DNA of 64,000 nucleotides from Flavobacterium sp. (GCA_023251135.1 JAHEZJ010000001.1:157047-221046), one strand, 5' to 3'; counted from the first letter of the stretch, positions 51,643 to 61,704 are shown. Numbers and translations are program-made. The notes: generated by a model not told the origin, from the letters alone.

Positions 51643-53013
51643 ATGTCACAGAAAATATTATTAGATAAAATCAACATTCCTGGTATTAAAACCTACGAAG
51701 TATACCGCCAAAATGGTGGATATGCCTCTGTAGAAAAAGCTTTAAAAACACTTACTCCGGATGAAGTTACCGAAGAAGTAAAAAAATCAGGACTACGTGG
51801 CCGTGGTGGTGCAGGTTTCCCTGCCGGAATGAAATGGAGTTTTATTGATAAAAAATCAGGAAAACCAAGACACTTAGTATGCAATGCCGACGAGTCTGAA
51901 CCGGGAACTTTCAAAGATCGTTATTTGATGGAATTTATTCCTCACCTATTGATCGAAGGAATGATTACCTCAAGTTATGCCTTAGGCGCTAACCTTTCAT
52001 ATATCTACATTCGCGGAGAATATATGTGGGTTTTCAAAATATTAGAAAGAGCAATCGCCGAAGCTAAAGCTGCCGGTTGGTTAGGAAAAAATATATTAGG
52101 TACAGGTTACGATTTAGAATTACACGTTCACTGTGGAGCCGGAGCTTATATTTGCGGAGAAGAAACTGCACTTATCGAATCTCTGGAAGGTAAAAGAGGA
52201 AATCCTCGTATCAAACCACCTTTCCCGGCGGTTTCAGGACTTTGGGCAAATCCAACAGTGGTAAACAACGTAGAAACTATCGCTACTGTGCCATGGATCG
52301 TAAACAATTCTGGTGACGATTATGCCAAAATCGGAATTGGCCGTTCGACAGGAACTAAATTGATTTCGGCTTCAGGACACATTAAAAATCCGGGAGTTTA
52401 CGAAATTGAATTGGGTTTAAGTGTTGACGAATTTATGAATTCTGATGAATACTTAGGCGGAATGTCTTCCAGCAGACCTTTAAAAGCGTTTGTACCGGGA
52501 GGATCTTCGGTGCCTATTTTACCAGCCGAATTAATTTTTAAAACGGCAAATGGCGAAGACCGATTAATGACTTACGAATCTTTAAGTGATGGTGGTTTTG
52601 CTACCGGATCGATGTTAGGTTCAGGAGGATTTATTGTTTACAACGACACTGCCTGTGTGGTTAGAAACACCTGGAATTTTGCCCGTTTTTACCACCACGA
52701 ATCTTGCGGACAATGTACACCTTGCCGTGAAGGAACAGGATGGTTGGAAAAAATCTTATGGAGAATTGAAAACGGTCAGGGCCGTGAAGAAGATATCGAA
52801 TTATTGTGGAGCATCCAGAGTAAAATCGAAGGAAACACAATTTGCCCGCTTGGTGACGCAGCTTCGTGGCCAGTAGCCGCAGCAATTCGTCACTTTAGAG
52901 ATGAGTTTGAATATCACGTTCGTTTTCCTGAAAAAATAAAAAACAGAGATCACTTTGTAGCTGAACCTTTTTCGCAAGTAAAACATTTAGTAGGCGGTAA
53001 AGTAATCGTATAG
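51643..53013 (+). CDS. nuoF: NADH-quinone oxidoreductase subunit F
   Basis: The product has 456 residues. The NADH- and FMN-binding glycine-rich part is GLRGRGGAGFPAGMKWSF, followed by CGAGAYICGEETALIESLEG. N3 [4Fe-4S] ligands lie in ESCGQCTPCREGTG and NTICPLGDAA. It accepts hydride from NADH onto FMN and passes electrons to the cluster chain. It starts 1 bp after nuoE. Confidence 0.97.
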   Translation: MSQKILLDKINIPGIKTYEVYRQNGGYASVEKALKTLTPDEVTEEVKKSGLRGRGGAGFPAGMKWSFIDKKSGKPRHLVCNADESEPGTFKDRYLMEFIPHLLIEGMITSSYALGANLSYIYIRGEYMWVFKILERAIAEAKAAGWLGKNILGTGYDLELHVHCGAGAYICGEETALIESLEGKRGNPRIKPPFPAVSGLWANPTVVNNVETIATVPWIVNNSGDDYAKIGIGRSTGTKLISASGHIKNPGVYEIELGLSVDEFMNSDEYLGGMSSSRPLKAFVPGGSSVPILPAELIFKTANGEDRLMTYESLSDGGFATGSMLGSGGFIVYNDTACVVRNTWNFARFYHHESCGQCTPCREGTGWLEKILWRIENGQGREEDIELLWSIQSKIEGNTICPLGDAASWPVAAAIRHFRDEFEYHVRFPEKIKNRDHFVAEPFSQVKHLVGGKVIV

Positions 53014-53046
53014 TTATAAGTTAAAAATAGTTTCAAGTTTCACGTT

Positions 53047-53100
53047 TTTTTTTAGTTTCATGTTCAACAGCCTGAAACTTTAAACCTGAAACTAAAAAAA
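53047..53100. repeat. Hairpin in the nuoF-nuoG gap
   Basis: TTTTTTTAGTTTCA (53047-53060) and its exact reverse complement (53087-53100) can pair, with a 26-nt loop that repeats the words GTTTCA/TGAAAC. It is another inserted low-complexity element inside the operon. Confidence 0.6.
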
Positions 53101-53112
53101 CAAAATTAAGAG

Positions 53113-54144
53113 ATGAAAGTAACCATAGACGGTCAAAGTATAGACGTAGAGCCAGGAACAACGATCCTGCAGGCTGCACGTATGATTGGAGGAGATTTAG
53201 TTCCGCCAGCCATGTGCTATTACTCAAAATTAAAAGGCAGCGGCGGTAAATGTCGTTGTTGTTTAGTGGAAGTTTCCAAAGGAAGTGAAGCTGACCCAAG
53301 ACCAATGCCAAAATTAATGGCATCTTGTGTAACAGGATGTATGGACGGAATGGAAGTGAACAGCAAATCTTCTGATCGTGTAACAGAAGCCCGTAAATCT
53401 GTAACCGAATTTTTATTGATCAATCACCCGTTAGATTGCCCTATTTGTGATCAGGCCGGAGAATGTGATCTTCAAAACTTAAGTTTTGAGCACGGAAACC
53501 CAAAATCACGTTTTATTGAAGAAAAAAGAACATTTGAACCGGAAGATATCGGTCCAAATATTCAACTGCATATGAACCGTTGTATCTTATGTCAAAGATG
53601 TGTGCAAGTTGCCGATCAATTGACAGACAACAGAGTTCACGGAGTATTAGATCGTGGGGATCACGCTAATATTTCAACCGGAATTTCTAAAGCAATCGAC
53701 AATGAGTTCTCCGGAAACATGATTGACGTTTGTCCGGTTGGAGCTTTAACCGATAAAACTTTCCGTTTTAAATCGAGAGTATGGTTCAACAAACCTTTCA
53801 ACGCTCACAGAGAATGTACTACTCCGGGCTGTTGTGGAAAAACAACCGTATGGATGTTTGGAGGAGAAATTCAGCGTGTAACGGGTCGTAAAGACGAGTA
53901 CCATGAAGTGGAAGAATTCATTTGCAACAGCTGCCGTTTTGACCATAAAAATGTTAGCGACTGGGTAATTGAAGGACCAAGAGAATTTGAAAAAGACTCT
54001 GTAATCAACCAAAACAACTACACTCAAAAATTAGAGAAAGTTGAAATTGATACAGAAAAAAATATCCTTTTAGGTAGAGATATTGATCGTAAAAAAATTA
54101 GTATGGCTGCAATTCCATTAATTACTAATGATAAAAAATCTTAA
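53113..54144 (+). CDS. nuoG: NADH-quinone oxidoreductase subunit G, short form
   Basis: The product has 343 residues against roughly 700-900 in most bacteria. The N-terminal [2Fe-2S] ferredoxin domain (AMCYYSKLKGSGGKCRCCLV), the His-Cys N5 site (HPLDCPICDQAGECDLQ) and the N4 site (CILCQRCVQVA, CPVGAL) are complete. A Cys-rich remnant follows (HRECTTPGCCGKTTVW, FICNSCRFDH), then the protein ends. It therefore lacks the large molybdopterin-type domain. The electron path from NuoF through N1b, N4 and N5 is intact, so it should work in complex I. Confidence 0.95.
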   Translation: MKVTIDGQSIDVEPGTTILQAARMIGGDLVPPAMCYYSKLKGSGGKCRCCLVEVSKGSEADPRPMPKLMASCVTGCMDGMEVNSKSSDRVTEARKSVTEFLLINHPLDCPICDQAGECDLQNLSFEHGNPKSRFIEEKRTFEPEDIGPNIQLHMNRCILCQRCVQVADQLTDNRVHGVLDRGDHANISTGISKAIDNEFSGNMIDVCPVGALTDKTFRFKSRVWFNKPFNAHRECTTPGCCGKTTVWMFGGEIQRVTGRKDEYHEVEEFICNSCRFDHKNVSDWVIEGPREFEKDSVINQNNYTQKLEKVEIDTEKNILLGRDIDRKKISMAAIPLITNDKKS

Positions 54145-54147
54145 GAA

Positions 54148-55200
54148 ATGGAAAGTGCATTTATTATAGAAAAAAGTGTCGTTATTGTTGTCGTTTTTGC
54201 GATAACTATGATTATGGCAATGTATTCTACCTGGGCTGAGCGTAAAGTTGCAGCTTTTCTGCAAGATCGTGTAGGACCAAACCGTGCCGGATGGGGAGGA
54301 TTATTACAACCTCTTGCCGATGGTATGAAATTGTTCTCGAAAGAAGAATTTTTCCCAAATACACCTAATAAATTTTTATTTGTTGTAGGACCTGCAATTG
54401 CCATGAGTACGGCTTTGATGACAAGCGCTGTTATTCCGTGGGGAGACAAACTGCATGTTTTTGGCCGTGATGTTTATTTACAGGCAACTGATATTAACAT
54501 TGGTATCTTATACATCTTCGGAGTACTTTCTGTAGGGGTTTATGGTATCATGATTGGTGGATGGGCTTCTAACAATAAATTCTCGCTAATGGGAGCTGTT
54601 CGTGCAGCTTCGCAGATGGTTTCTTATGAAGTTGCCATGGGATTATCGATGATTGCTTTGTTGATGATGACCGGAACATTAAGTTTAAAAGAAATCTCAT
54701 TACAACAAGAAGGAATGAACTGGAATGTTTTTTACCAGCCATTGTCTTTCCTTATCTTCTTAATCTGTTCGTTTGCAGAAACCAACAGAACTCCTTTTGA
54801 CTTAGCAGAATGTGAAAACGAATTAATTGGAGGTTACCATACGGAATACTCCTCTATGAAAATGGGATTCTATTTATTTGCTGAATACGCGAGTATGTTT
54901 ATCTCTGCCACTATTATTTCGGTATTATTCTTTGGAGGATACAATTATCCTGGAATGAGCTGGATGGTAGAAAATGTAGGCGTAAATGTGGGTAATATTT
55001 TAGGTATAGTAGTCTTGTTTGTTAAAATCTGTTTCTTCATATTTTTCTATATGTGGGTACGTTGGACCATTCCAAGATTCAGATACGATCAATTAATGAA
55101 TTTAGGCTGGAGAATTTTAATTCCGCTTTCGATCATTAATATCATGATTACCGGAGCTGTTATTTTAAGACACGATATTGCAGCAGCTTTAGGATTCTAA
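54148..55200 (+). CDS. nuoH: NADH-quinone oxidoreductase subunit H
   Basis: The product has 350 residues with about eight membrane helices. AERKVAAFLQDRVGPNRAGW and the GLLQPLADGMKLFSKE loop form the quinone entry region. The acidic loop CSFAETNRTPFDLAECENEL is conserved. It links the peripheral and membrane arms. It starts 3 bp after nuoG. Confidence 0.97.
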   Translation: MESAFIIEKSVVIVVVFAITMIMAMYSTWAERKVAAFLQDRVGPNRAGWGGLLQPLADGMKLFSKEEFFPNTPNKFLFVVGPAIAMSTALMTSAVIPWGDKLHVFGRDVYLQATDINIGILYIFGVLSVGVYGIMIGGWASNNKFSLMGAVRAASQMVSYEVAMGLSMIALLMMTGTLSLKEISLQQEGMNWNVFYQPLSFLIFLICSFAETNRTPFDLAECENELIGGYHTEYSSMKMGFYLFAEYASMFISATIISVLFFGGYNYPGMSWMVENVGVNVGNILGIVVLFVKICFFIFFYMWVRWTIPRFRYDQLMNLGWRILIPLSIINIMITGAVILRHDIAAALGF

Positions 55201-55213
55201 GAACCGTAATGCC

Positions 55214-55291
55214 TAGCCCTGATAGAAGCGGCATCCTTTTATGTCCGCCGCGGCGGACACAAAAGATACAGCGGATAGCAGGATTAGCTTC
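55214..55291 (-). repeat. Interspersed palindromic repeat, copy B
   Basis: It is the inverse-orientation counterpart of 2245-2319, filling much of the nuoH-nuoI gap. Its centre is a perfect GTCCGCCG/CGGCGGAC hairpin, where copy A has an unrelated centre, while the outer ~30 bp on each side match. It sits inside an operon, so it is transcribed. Confidence 0.75.
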
Positions 55292-55358
55292 AAAATAAAA
55301 ATAAAACAGATTTGATTTGTTTAATACAAATTGTGAATCGTAAATCATACATTAAAAA

Positions 55359-55904
55359 ATGTCAATAGAAACTATATCATTATCGGGTAGAAAAAAGATG
55401 GTCTCTCACAAAGAGATGACTTTTTGGGAACGATTGTATCTTGTGGCGATTGTGAAAGGATTGTTTATCACTCTTAAACACTTATTCAGAAAAAAAGTGA
55501 CGATTCACTATCCTGAGCAAGTGCGTGAAATGAGTCCGGTTTATCGTGGTCAGCATCAATTGAAACGTGATGAGCAAGGTCGTGAAAACTGTACAGCCTG
55601 TGGATTATGTGCTTTGTCCTGCCCTGCTGAAGCGATCACTATGAAAGCCGCCGAGCGTAAAGCAGACGAGAAACACTTGTACAGAGAAGAAAAGTATGCT
55701 TCGATCTATGAAATCAATATGTTACGTTGTATTTTCTGTGGTTTATGTGAAGAAGCTTGTCCGAAAGATGCAATTTACCTAACGACTTCAAAAGTTTTGG
55801 TCCCTTCAAGCTATGAAAGAGAAGATTTCATTTTTGGAAAAGACAGATTAGTGATGCCTCTTGATGTGGCCATCAAAAATGCTCAACTTAATAATGCTAA
55901 CTAA
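55359..55904 (+). CDS. nuoI: NADH-quinone oxidoreductase subunit I
   Basis: The product has 181 residues. Two [4Fe-4S] motifs are present: CTACGLCALSCPAEAI (N6a) and CIFCGLCEEACPKDAI (N6b). A basic N-terminal amphipathic stretch contacts NuoH. It carries electrons to N2 in NuoB. Its stop codon abuts the nuoJ ATG. Confidence 0.97.
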   Translation: MSIETISLSGRKKMVSHKEMTFWERLYLVAIVKGLFITLKHLFRKKVTIHYPEQVREMSPVYRGQHQLKRDEQGRENCTACGLCALSCPAEAITMKAAERKADEKHLYREEKYASIYEINMLRCIFCGLCEEACPKDAIYLTTSKVLVPSSYEREDFIFGKDRLVMPLDVAIKNAQLNNAN

Positions 55905-56444
55905 ATGATACATATTCCCGATTTTGCACACGCAACAACTGTACAAATTATATTTTGTTTCTTAGCGTTTATTACCGTGATTACCGCTTTCCTGACTATT
56001 TTTAGCAGAAACCCAATTCATAGTGCTATTTATTTGGTGATTTGTTTTTTCTCTATTGCCGGTCATTATTTACTATTAAACTCTCAATTTCTGGCTATCG
56101 TACACCTTATAGTCTACTCGGGAGCGATTATGATTTTATTCCTGTTTACGATCATGTTGATGAATCTGAACGAACAAAAAGAAGTGCACCGTCCGAGAAT
56201 TACACGTTTGGGTGCCATTGTTTCTTTCTGTTTGATTTGTATTGTATTAATTGCAATTTTCATCAACTCTAAGCCAATTGTTGGCGAATACGATTCAACC
56301 GGTGAAGATTTCCAATCGATTAAAGTATTGGGTAAAATATTACTGAACGAATATATGGTTCCGTTCGAATTTGCTTCGATCTTGCTTTTAGTAGCCATGA
56401 TTGGAACTGTATTATTGTCTAAAAAAGAAAAATTAAATAAATAA
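55905..56444 (+). CDS. nuoJ: NADH-quinone oxidoreductase subunit J
   Basis: The product has 179 residues and five membrane helices. The third helix region [20 protein letters not shown] is the conserved TM3 of the family. The stop overlaps the nuoK start by one base, so the two are translationally coupled. Confidence 0.94.
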   Translation: MIHIPDFAHATTVQIIFCFLAFITVITAFLTIFSRNPIHSAIYLVICFFSIAGHYLLLNSQFLAIVHLIVYSGAIMILFLFTIMLMNLNEQKEVHRPRITRLGAIVSFCLICIVLIAIFINSKPIVGEYDSTGEDFQSIKVLGKILLNEYMVPFEFASILLLVAMIGTVLLSKKEKLNK

Positions 56445-56764
56445 TGGGTAATATATTAAATCAAATAGGTATTGAAAACTACATCTTTTTGAGTGTTGTA
56501 CTTTTCTGTATTGGTATTTTTGGTGTATTGTACAGACGAAATGCTATTATCGTTTTCATGTCTATCGAAATCATGTTGAATGCTGTTAACCTTTTATTTG
56601 TTGCTTTTTCAACTTACCATCAAGATGCACAGGGACAAGTCTTTGTATTCTTTTCGATGGCAGTTGCTGCAGCCGAAGTTGCAGTTGGATTGGCTATTTT
56701 AGTTTCGATCTTTAGAAATTTAGGTTCGATTAGTATCGATAATTTAAAAAATTTAAAAGGATAA
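56444..56764 (+). CDS. nuoK: NADH-quinone oxidoreductase subunit K
   Basis: The product has 106 residues and three helices. The conserved Glu in the second helix lies in [19 protein letters not shown], and a second Glu in [20 protein letters not shown]. Both are part of the proton path. Confidence 0.95.
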   Translation: MGNILNQIGIENYIFLSVVLFCIGIFGVLYRRNAIIVFMSIEIMLNAVNLLFVAFSTYHQDAQGQVFVFFSMAVAAAEVAVGLAILVSIFRNLGSISIDNLKNLKG

Positions 56765-56770
56765 ATAAAA

Positions 56771-58654
56771 ATGGATACCAATTTAGCTTTACTTTTAGTT
56801 TTATCTCCTTTTTTAGGATTTTTAATCAATGTTTTCTTTGGCAAGAGCTTAGGGAAAACGGTTTCAGGAATCATCGGAACTGCTGCTGTAGTGGTTTCTT
56901 TTGCTGTTACACTTTTCTTCTTCAGTCAAATCAGCCAAACCAAACAAGCCCTTCAGGTTACTTTATTTGACTGGATTCAAATTAGTAATTTAAAGATCAA
57001 TCTTGGATTTTTATTAGATCAATTGTCTTTATTATGGTTGCTTTTTGTAACCGGTATCGGATCATTGATTCACTTATACTCTATAAGCTACATGCACGAC
57101 GATGAGAATATGCACAAGTTTTTTGCTTATTTGAATCTGTTTGTATTCTTCATGATTACTCTTGTAATTGGAAGTAACTTGTTAGTTTTATTTATCGGTT
57201 GGGAAGGTGTTGGACTTTGTTCGTACTTATTAATTGGATTCTGGCACAAAAACCAGGATTACAACGATGCTGCGAAAAAAGCTTTCATCATGAACAGAAT
57301 TGGAGATTTAGGTTTATTAATCGGAATGTTCATACTAGGTTCAATGTTCTCTACTTTAGATTACGCTACTTTAAAAACAGCAATCGCAGGAGCAGCAAAC
57401 TTAAACATCCCGTTGCTTTCGCTAGCCGCTTTATGTTTGTTTATCGGAGCTTGTGGTAAATCAGCACAAATTCCGTTATACACCTGGTTACCTGATGCGA
57501 TGGCAGGACCAACTCCGGTTTCGGCATTAATTCACGCTGCAACAATGGTTACAGCCGGTATCTTTATGATTACCCGTTTGAACTTTGTATTTGATTTAGC
57601 TCCGGACGTTCAGTCGGTTATTGCCGTTATTGGAGCTATAACTTCATTAGTTGCTGCAACAATCGGTTTGGTTCAGACGGATATTAAAAAAGTATTGGCC
57701 TATTCTACTGTTTCTCAATTAGGTTTAATGTTTTTAGCATTAGGATTTGGTGCTTACGAAGTAGCCGTTTTTCACGTAATTACTCACGCTTTCTTTAAAG
57801 CTTGTCTGTTCTTAGGTTCAGGATCTGTAATTCACGGTTTACACGGAGAGCAGGATATGCGTAAAATGGGTGGTTTGCGTAAAGCGATGCCAATCACTTT
57901 CTGGACCATGTTAATTTCATCATTAGCCATTTCAGGTGTTCCGTTTTTCTCTGGTTTCTTCTCAAAAGACGAAATTTTATTAACAGCATTCCATCACAAT
58001 ATTCCACTATATGTAGTAGGATCTGTTGCTTCGATCATGACGGCATTTTATATGTTTAGATTGATGTTCCTTACTTTCTTCAAAGATTTCAGAGGAACCG
58101 AAGAGCAAAAACACCACTTACACGAAAGTGACGGATTGATTACTTTCCCATTAGTAATTTTAGCTATTCTGGCTACTTTTGGCGGATTGATCAGTTTACC
58201 AGGAAACAGCTGGCTGAATGGTTATTTAGCTCCTCTTTTCACGAAAGTGGCAGGCGAAGAGCACCATTTAGGTACCACAGAATACACTTTAATGGGTGTT
58301 GCCGTTTTAGGCGGATTACTGGGTATTTTAATTGCTTATGTGAAATACTTCAAACAGGATAATGTTCCGGAAGCGGATGAAAACATTAGCGGTCTGACCA
58401 AAGTGTTATACAATAAATATTATGTAGACGAAGCTTACGATGCTATTTTCGTTAGCTCTATCAACGGATTATCAAGATTTTTCAGAGACTATATCGAAAC
58501 AGGTTTGTCTGCTCTGGTTTTTGGATTAGGAAAAGTAGCCAATGAACTGGCTTTTCAAGGTAAAAAATTACAAAACGGAAGTATCGGATTATATCTTTTT
58601 GCATTTGTTTTAGGGCTTTGTGCCATTGTTTCCTATATATTTTTAGCTAAATAA
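56771..58654 (+). CDS. nuoL: NADH-quinone oxidoreductase subunit L
   Basis: The product has 627 residues, a Mrp-antiporter-like proton channel. FIGWEGVGLCSYLLIGFWHK carries the conserved Glu. The Lys/His half-channel helices follow (YTWLPDAMAGPTPVSALIHA, ATMVTAGIFMITR). The C-terminal extension makes the long lateral helix (HL). It is the distal subunit of the membrane arm. Confidence 0.96.
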   Translation: MDTNLALLLVLSPFLGFLINVFFGKSLGKTVSGIIGTAAVVVSFAVTLFFFSQISQTKQALQVTLFDWIQISNLKINLGFLLDQLSLLWLLFVTGIGSLIHLYSISYMHDDENMHKFFAYLNLFVFFMITLVIGSNLLVLFIGWEGVGLCSYLLIGFWHKNQDYNDAAKKAFIMNRIGDLGLLIGMFILGSMFSTLDYATLKTAIAGAANLNIPLLSLAALCLFIGACGKSAQIPLYTWLPDAMAGPTPVSALIHAATMVTAGIFMITRLNFVFDLAPDVQSVIAVIGAITSLVAATIGLVQTDIKKVLAYSTVSQLGLMFLALGFGAYEVAVFHVITHAFFKACLFLGSGSVIHGLHGEQDMRKMGGLRKAMPITFWTMLISSLAISGVPFFSGFFSKDEILLTAFHHNIPLYVVGSVASIMTAFYMFRLMFLTFFKDFRGTEEQKHHLHESDGLITFPLVILAILATFGGLISLPGNSWLNGYLAPLFTKVAGEEHHLGTTEYTLMGVAVLGGLLGILIAYVKYFKQDNVPEADENISGLTKVLYNKYYVDEAYDAIFVSSINGLSRFFRDYIETGLSALVFGLGKVANELAFQGKKLQNGSIGLYLFAFVLGLCAIVSYIFLAK

Positions 58655-58664
58655 TTTTACAACT

Positions 58665-60104
58665 ATGAACGTTTCTCTTATATTAATTATTCTTCTAATT
58701 GGTGCATTTGCCACTTATTTTGTTGGTGACAAACTAGCATCAAAAGTAGCTTTGTTCTTTAGTTTGGCGGCTTTAGGTTGTTCAATTGTTTTATTAAATC
58801 ATTTTAGTGCCGGCGAAAATATCAGCCTGATCAATACGTGGATTACACAGCCTAAAATTTCATTTGCCCTTAATGCAGATGGTTTGGGTATGGCTATGCT
58901 TTTATTGACTGTAGCGCTAACACCAATCATCATATTCTCTTCTTTTGGAAATGAATATAAAAATTCAAAAGCATTTTACGCGTTAATTTTATTTATGGCA
59001 TTTGCTATGACAGGAACTTTCCTGGCAGCAGACGGCCTTTTATACTATATCTTTTGGGAGTTAGCCCTTATTCCAATTTACTTCATTGCCCTAATCTGGG
59101 GTAATGGTGATGCCGAAGAGCGCAGAAAAGCAGTAGTTAAATTCTTTATCTACACACTGGCAGGTTCCTTGTTTATGTTAGTAGCTTTCATCTATCTGTA
59201 CCAAAAAGCAGGTAGTTTCTTAATCGAAGATTTATACAAATTAAATTTATCTGCTACAGAACAGCTTTGGATATTCTTAGCTTTCTTCCTGGCTTATGCT
59301 ATTAAAATTCCAATCATCCCTTTCCACACCTGGCAGGCAAATGTGTACCAAAAAGCACCAACCGTTGGAACAATGCTTTTATCAGGTATCATGTTAAAAA
59401 TGGGATTGTACAGTGTAATTCGTTGGCAATTGCCAATTGCACCATTGGCTGCAAAAGAATACATGGACATTTTTATCGCGCTTGGAATTGCGGGTGTAAT
59501 TTACGGATCAATCGTAGCTTTAAGACAAAAAGACTTAAAGAAATTATTAGCTTACTCATCTTTGGCACACGTTGGTTTAATCGCTGCAGGAACTTACACC
59601 TTAACCATTGATGGTTTACGTGGAGCTGTATTGCAAATGATCGCTCACGGTTTTGTGGTAGTAGGTTTATTCTATGCTGCCGAAATTATCTTCAGAAGAT
59701 ATGAAACCAGAGAAATTTCAAAATTAGGAGGTATTCGTACACAATCTCCAAAATTCACTTCTATGTTTTTAATTTTGGTACTGGCTTCTGTAGCTTTACC
59801 AAGTACTTTTAACTTTGTTGGAGAATTTACTGTTTTGTATAGTCTTTCTCAAATTAATATCTGGTTTGCTGTTTTAGGCGGAACAACTATTATTTTAGGA
59901 GCTTATTATATGCTTAAAATGTTTCAAAATGTAATGTTGGGAGAAACCAATTCGAAAACTTTTGCAGATGTTTCTGTTAATGAAGGAATTTCATTAGTTG
60001 CAATTATTGCCGTTTTGATTTTCTTCGGATTCTATCCAAAACCAATTACAGATTTGATTACACCAAGTTTAGAAACAATTCTGAACGTTATCAATAAAAA
60101 TTAA
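58665..60104 (+). CDS. nuoM: NADH-quinone oxidoreductase subunit M
   Basis: The product has 479 residues, an antiporter-like subunit. LLYYIFWELALIPIYFIALI carries the conserved Glu. FHTWQANVYQKAPTVGTMLL and SSLAHVGLIAAGTYTL mark the central Lys/His channel. It lies 10 bp after nuoL. Confidence 0.96.
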   Translation: MNVSLILIILLIGAFATYFVGDKLASKVALFFSLAALGCSIVLLNHFSAGENISLINTWITQPKISFALNADGLGMAMLLLTVALTPIIIFSSFGNEYKNSKAFYALILFMAFAMTGTFLAADGLLYYIFWELALIPIYFIALIWGNGDAEERRKAVVKFFIYTLAGSLFMLVAFIYLYQKAGSFLIEDLYKLNLSATEQLWIFLAFFLAYAIKIPIIPFHTWQANVYQKAPTVGTMLLSGIMLKMGLYSVIRWQLPIAPLAAKEYMDIFIALGIAGVIYGSIVALRQKDLKKLLAYSSLAHVGLIAAGTYTLTIDGLRGAVLQMIAHGFVVVGLFYAAEIIFRRYETREISKLGGIRTQSPKFTSMFLILVLASVALPSTFNFVGEFTVLYSLSQINIWFAVLGGTTIILGAYYMLKMFQNVMLGETNSKTFADVSVNEGISLVAIIAVLIFFGFYPKPITDLITPSLETILNVINKN

Positions 60105-60172
60105 AAAATATTTTAAATAAAAATAAATTAGGGCGTCATTAGTTTTAGATTTCCTAAATCAAAAAAACAAAA

Positions 60173-61564
60173 ATGAATACATTAATAGCTATAACAGGAT
60201 TGGGTATTTTCTGCCTATTGTTTGAAATTCTTAATTTAAGAAAGGCCATTGTTCCTATTACCATCATTGGTTTACTAGGTGTTTTGGCGCTTAACTTTTA
60301 CGAATTCGGATCAACAGCAAGTTACTATAACAACATGATTACAGTGAGTAAATTCTCTGTTACCTTTTCATCGTTGTTTATTGTGCTGACTATTTTCCTG
60401 GTAGCATTAAGTCATAATTTTTACGAAAATCATCCAACCAAAATCTCCGATTTTGTGGCGATCAAAGTATTTTTATTGGCCGGTGGAGTGGCAATGGTTT
60501 CTTTTGGAAACTTAGCTATGTTTTTCTTAGGAATTGAAATCCTGTCCATTGCCCTTTATGTTTTAGCAGCAAGCGATCGTTTGAATCTAAAAAGTAACGA
60601 GGCGGGTATGAAATATTTCCTAATGGGATCTTTCGCATCAGGAATCATTTTGTTTGGAATTTGTTTGATTTACGGAGCAATGGGAACTTTTGACGTAGCT
60701 GAAATACATGAAGTATCTTTATCTGCCGAATTGCCAATCTGGTTTCCAATCGGAATGATTTTGATGATTATCGGTATGTTGTTTAAAGTAGCAGCTGTTC
60801 CATTTCATTTCTGGGCTCCGGATGTTTACGAAGGTTCTCCGGCATTAACTACTGCTTTGATGAGTACTTTGGCAAAAGTTGTAGCGATTGCAACACTTTA
60901 CAAATTAGTTTATGCCTTAAACTTAGTTCCGTCTTTAGACAACCAGGATCTTTTAGGAACTTTTGAAACGATTGTAGTGATCATTTCAATTGCTTCTATG
61001 ACTGTTGGAAATATAATGGCATTACGTCAGGTAAACGTAAAACGTATGTTGGCATTCTCAGGAATTTCACATGCCGGTTTTATGTTGATGACTTTGCTAA
61101 CAATTGCAACCTCAGCAGGTGTTTTATTGTACTATACTGCTGCTTATGCATTGGCCGGAATCGCAGCATTCAGTGTTGTTTTATACGTATGTAAAAATCA
61201 GGATAACGAAGATATCACGAACTTTCACGGTTTAGGAAAAACAAATCCGCTATTGGCAGCAATCCTTACAGGATCTTTATTGTCTATGGCCGGTATTCCT
61301 ATTTTCTCGGGTTTCTTTGCTAAGTTATTCTTATTTAACCAAACGATTCAGGCAGGATACATTGCTTTAGTGATAGTGGCGGTTATCAACTCCATTATTA
61401 GTGTTGGATATTATTTCAAACTAATCCTGGCGATGTACTCTAAAGAACCTAATCAGGAGCGTACAGGAAAACCGTTCCTTATTTATGCGGTTGCCGTGAT
61501 TTCAATTGCTTTAAACATTGCTTTAGGTTTATTCCCTTCTTTAGTTTTAGACCTTTTAAAATAA
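60173..61564 (+). CDS. nuoN: NADH-quinone oxidoreductase subunit N
   Basis: The product has 463 residues, the third antiporter-like subunit. FFLGIEILSIALYVLAASDR carries the conserved Glu. FHFWAPDVYEGSPALTTALM and MLAFSGISHAGFMLM follow. It is the last gene of the operon, 68 bp after nuoM, and is followed by a strong terminator. Confidence 0.96.
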   Translation: MNTLIAITGLGIFCLLFEILNLRKAIVPITIIGLLGVLALNFYEFGSTASYYNNMITVSKFSVTFSSLFIVLTIFLVALSHNFYENHPTKISDFVAIKVFLLAGGVAMVSFGNLAMFFLGIEILSIALYVLAASDRLNLKSNEAGMKYFLMGSFASGIILFGICLIYGAMGTFDVAEIHEVSLSAELPIWFPIGMILMIIGMLFKVAAVPFHFWAPDVYEGSPALTTALMSTLAKVVAIATLYKLVYALNLVPSLDNQDLLGTFETIVVIISIASMTVGNIMALRQVNVKRMLAFSGISHAGFMLMTLLTIATSAGVLLYYTAAYALAGIAAFSVVLYVCKNQDNEDITNFHGLGKTNPLLAAILTGSLLSMAGIPIFSGFFAKLFLFNQTIQAGYIALVIVAVINSIISVGYYFKLILAMYSKEPNQERTGKPFLIYAVAVISIALNIALGLFPSLVLDLLK

Positions 61565-61585
61565 GAATTTAAAAACAACTATACG

Positions 61586-61616
61586 AGCCGTCAATTTTCA
61601 TTGACGGCTTTTTTAT
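61586..61616 (+). terminator. Terminator of the nuo operon
   Basis: AGCCGTCAAT / ATTGACGGCT forms a perfect stem with a short TTTC loop and six T. Confidence 0.92.
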
Positions 61617-61696
61617 TAGAAGAATAACGCCTCAAAACAATCTCCCCGAATTGTTAAAAATTCCATAGTATTAAAGGCGTATCAAAAAATATCGAT

Positions 61697-61704
61697 TATA
61701 TTTG
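61697..61704 (+). promoter_or_regulatory. -7 box TATATTTG of the BI-1 family gene
   Basis: It matches TAnnTTTG, 25 nt before the ATG at 61730. Confidence 0.5.
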
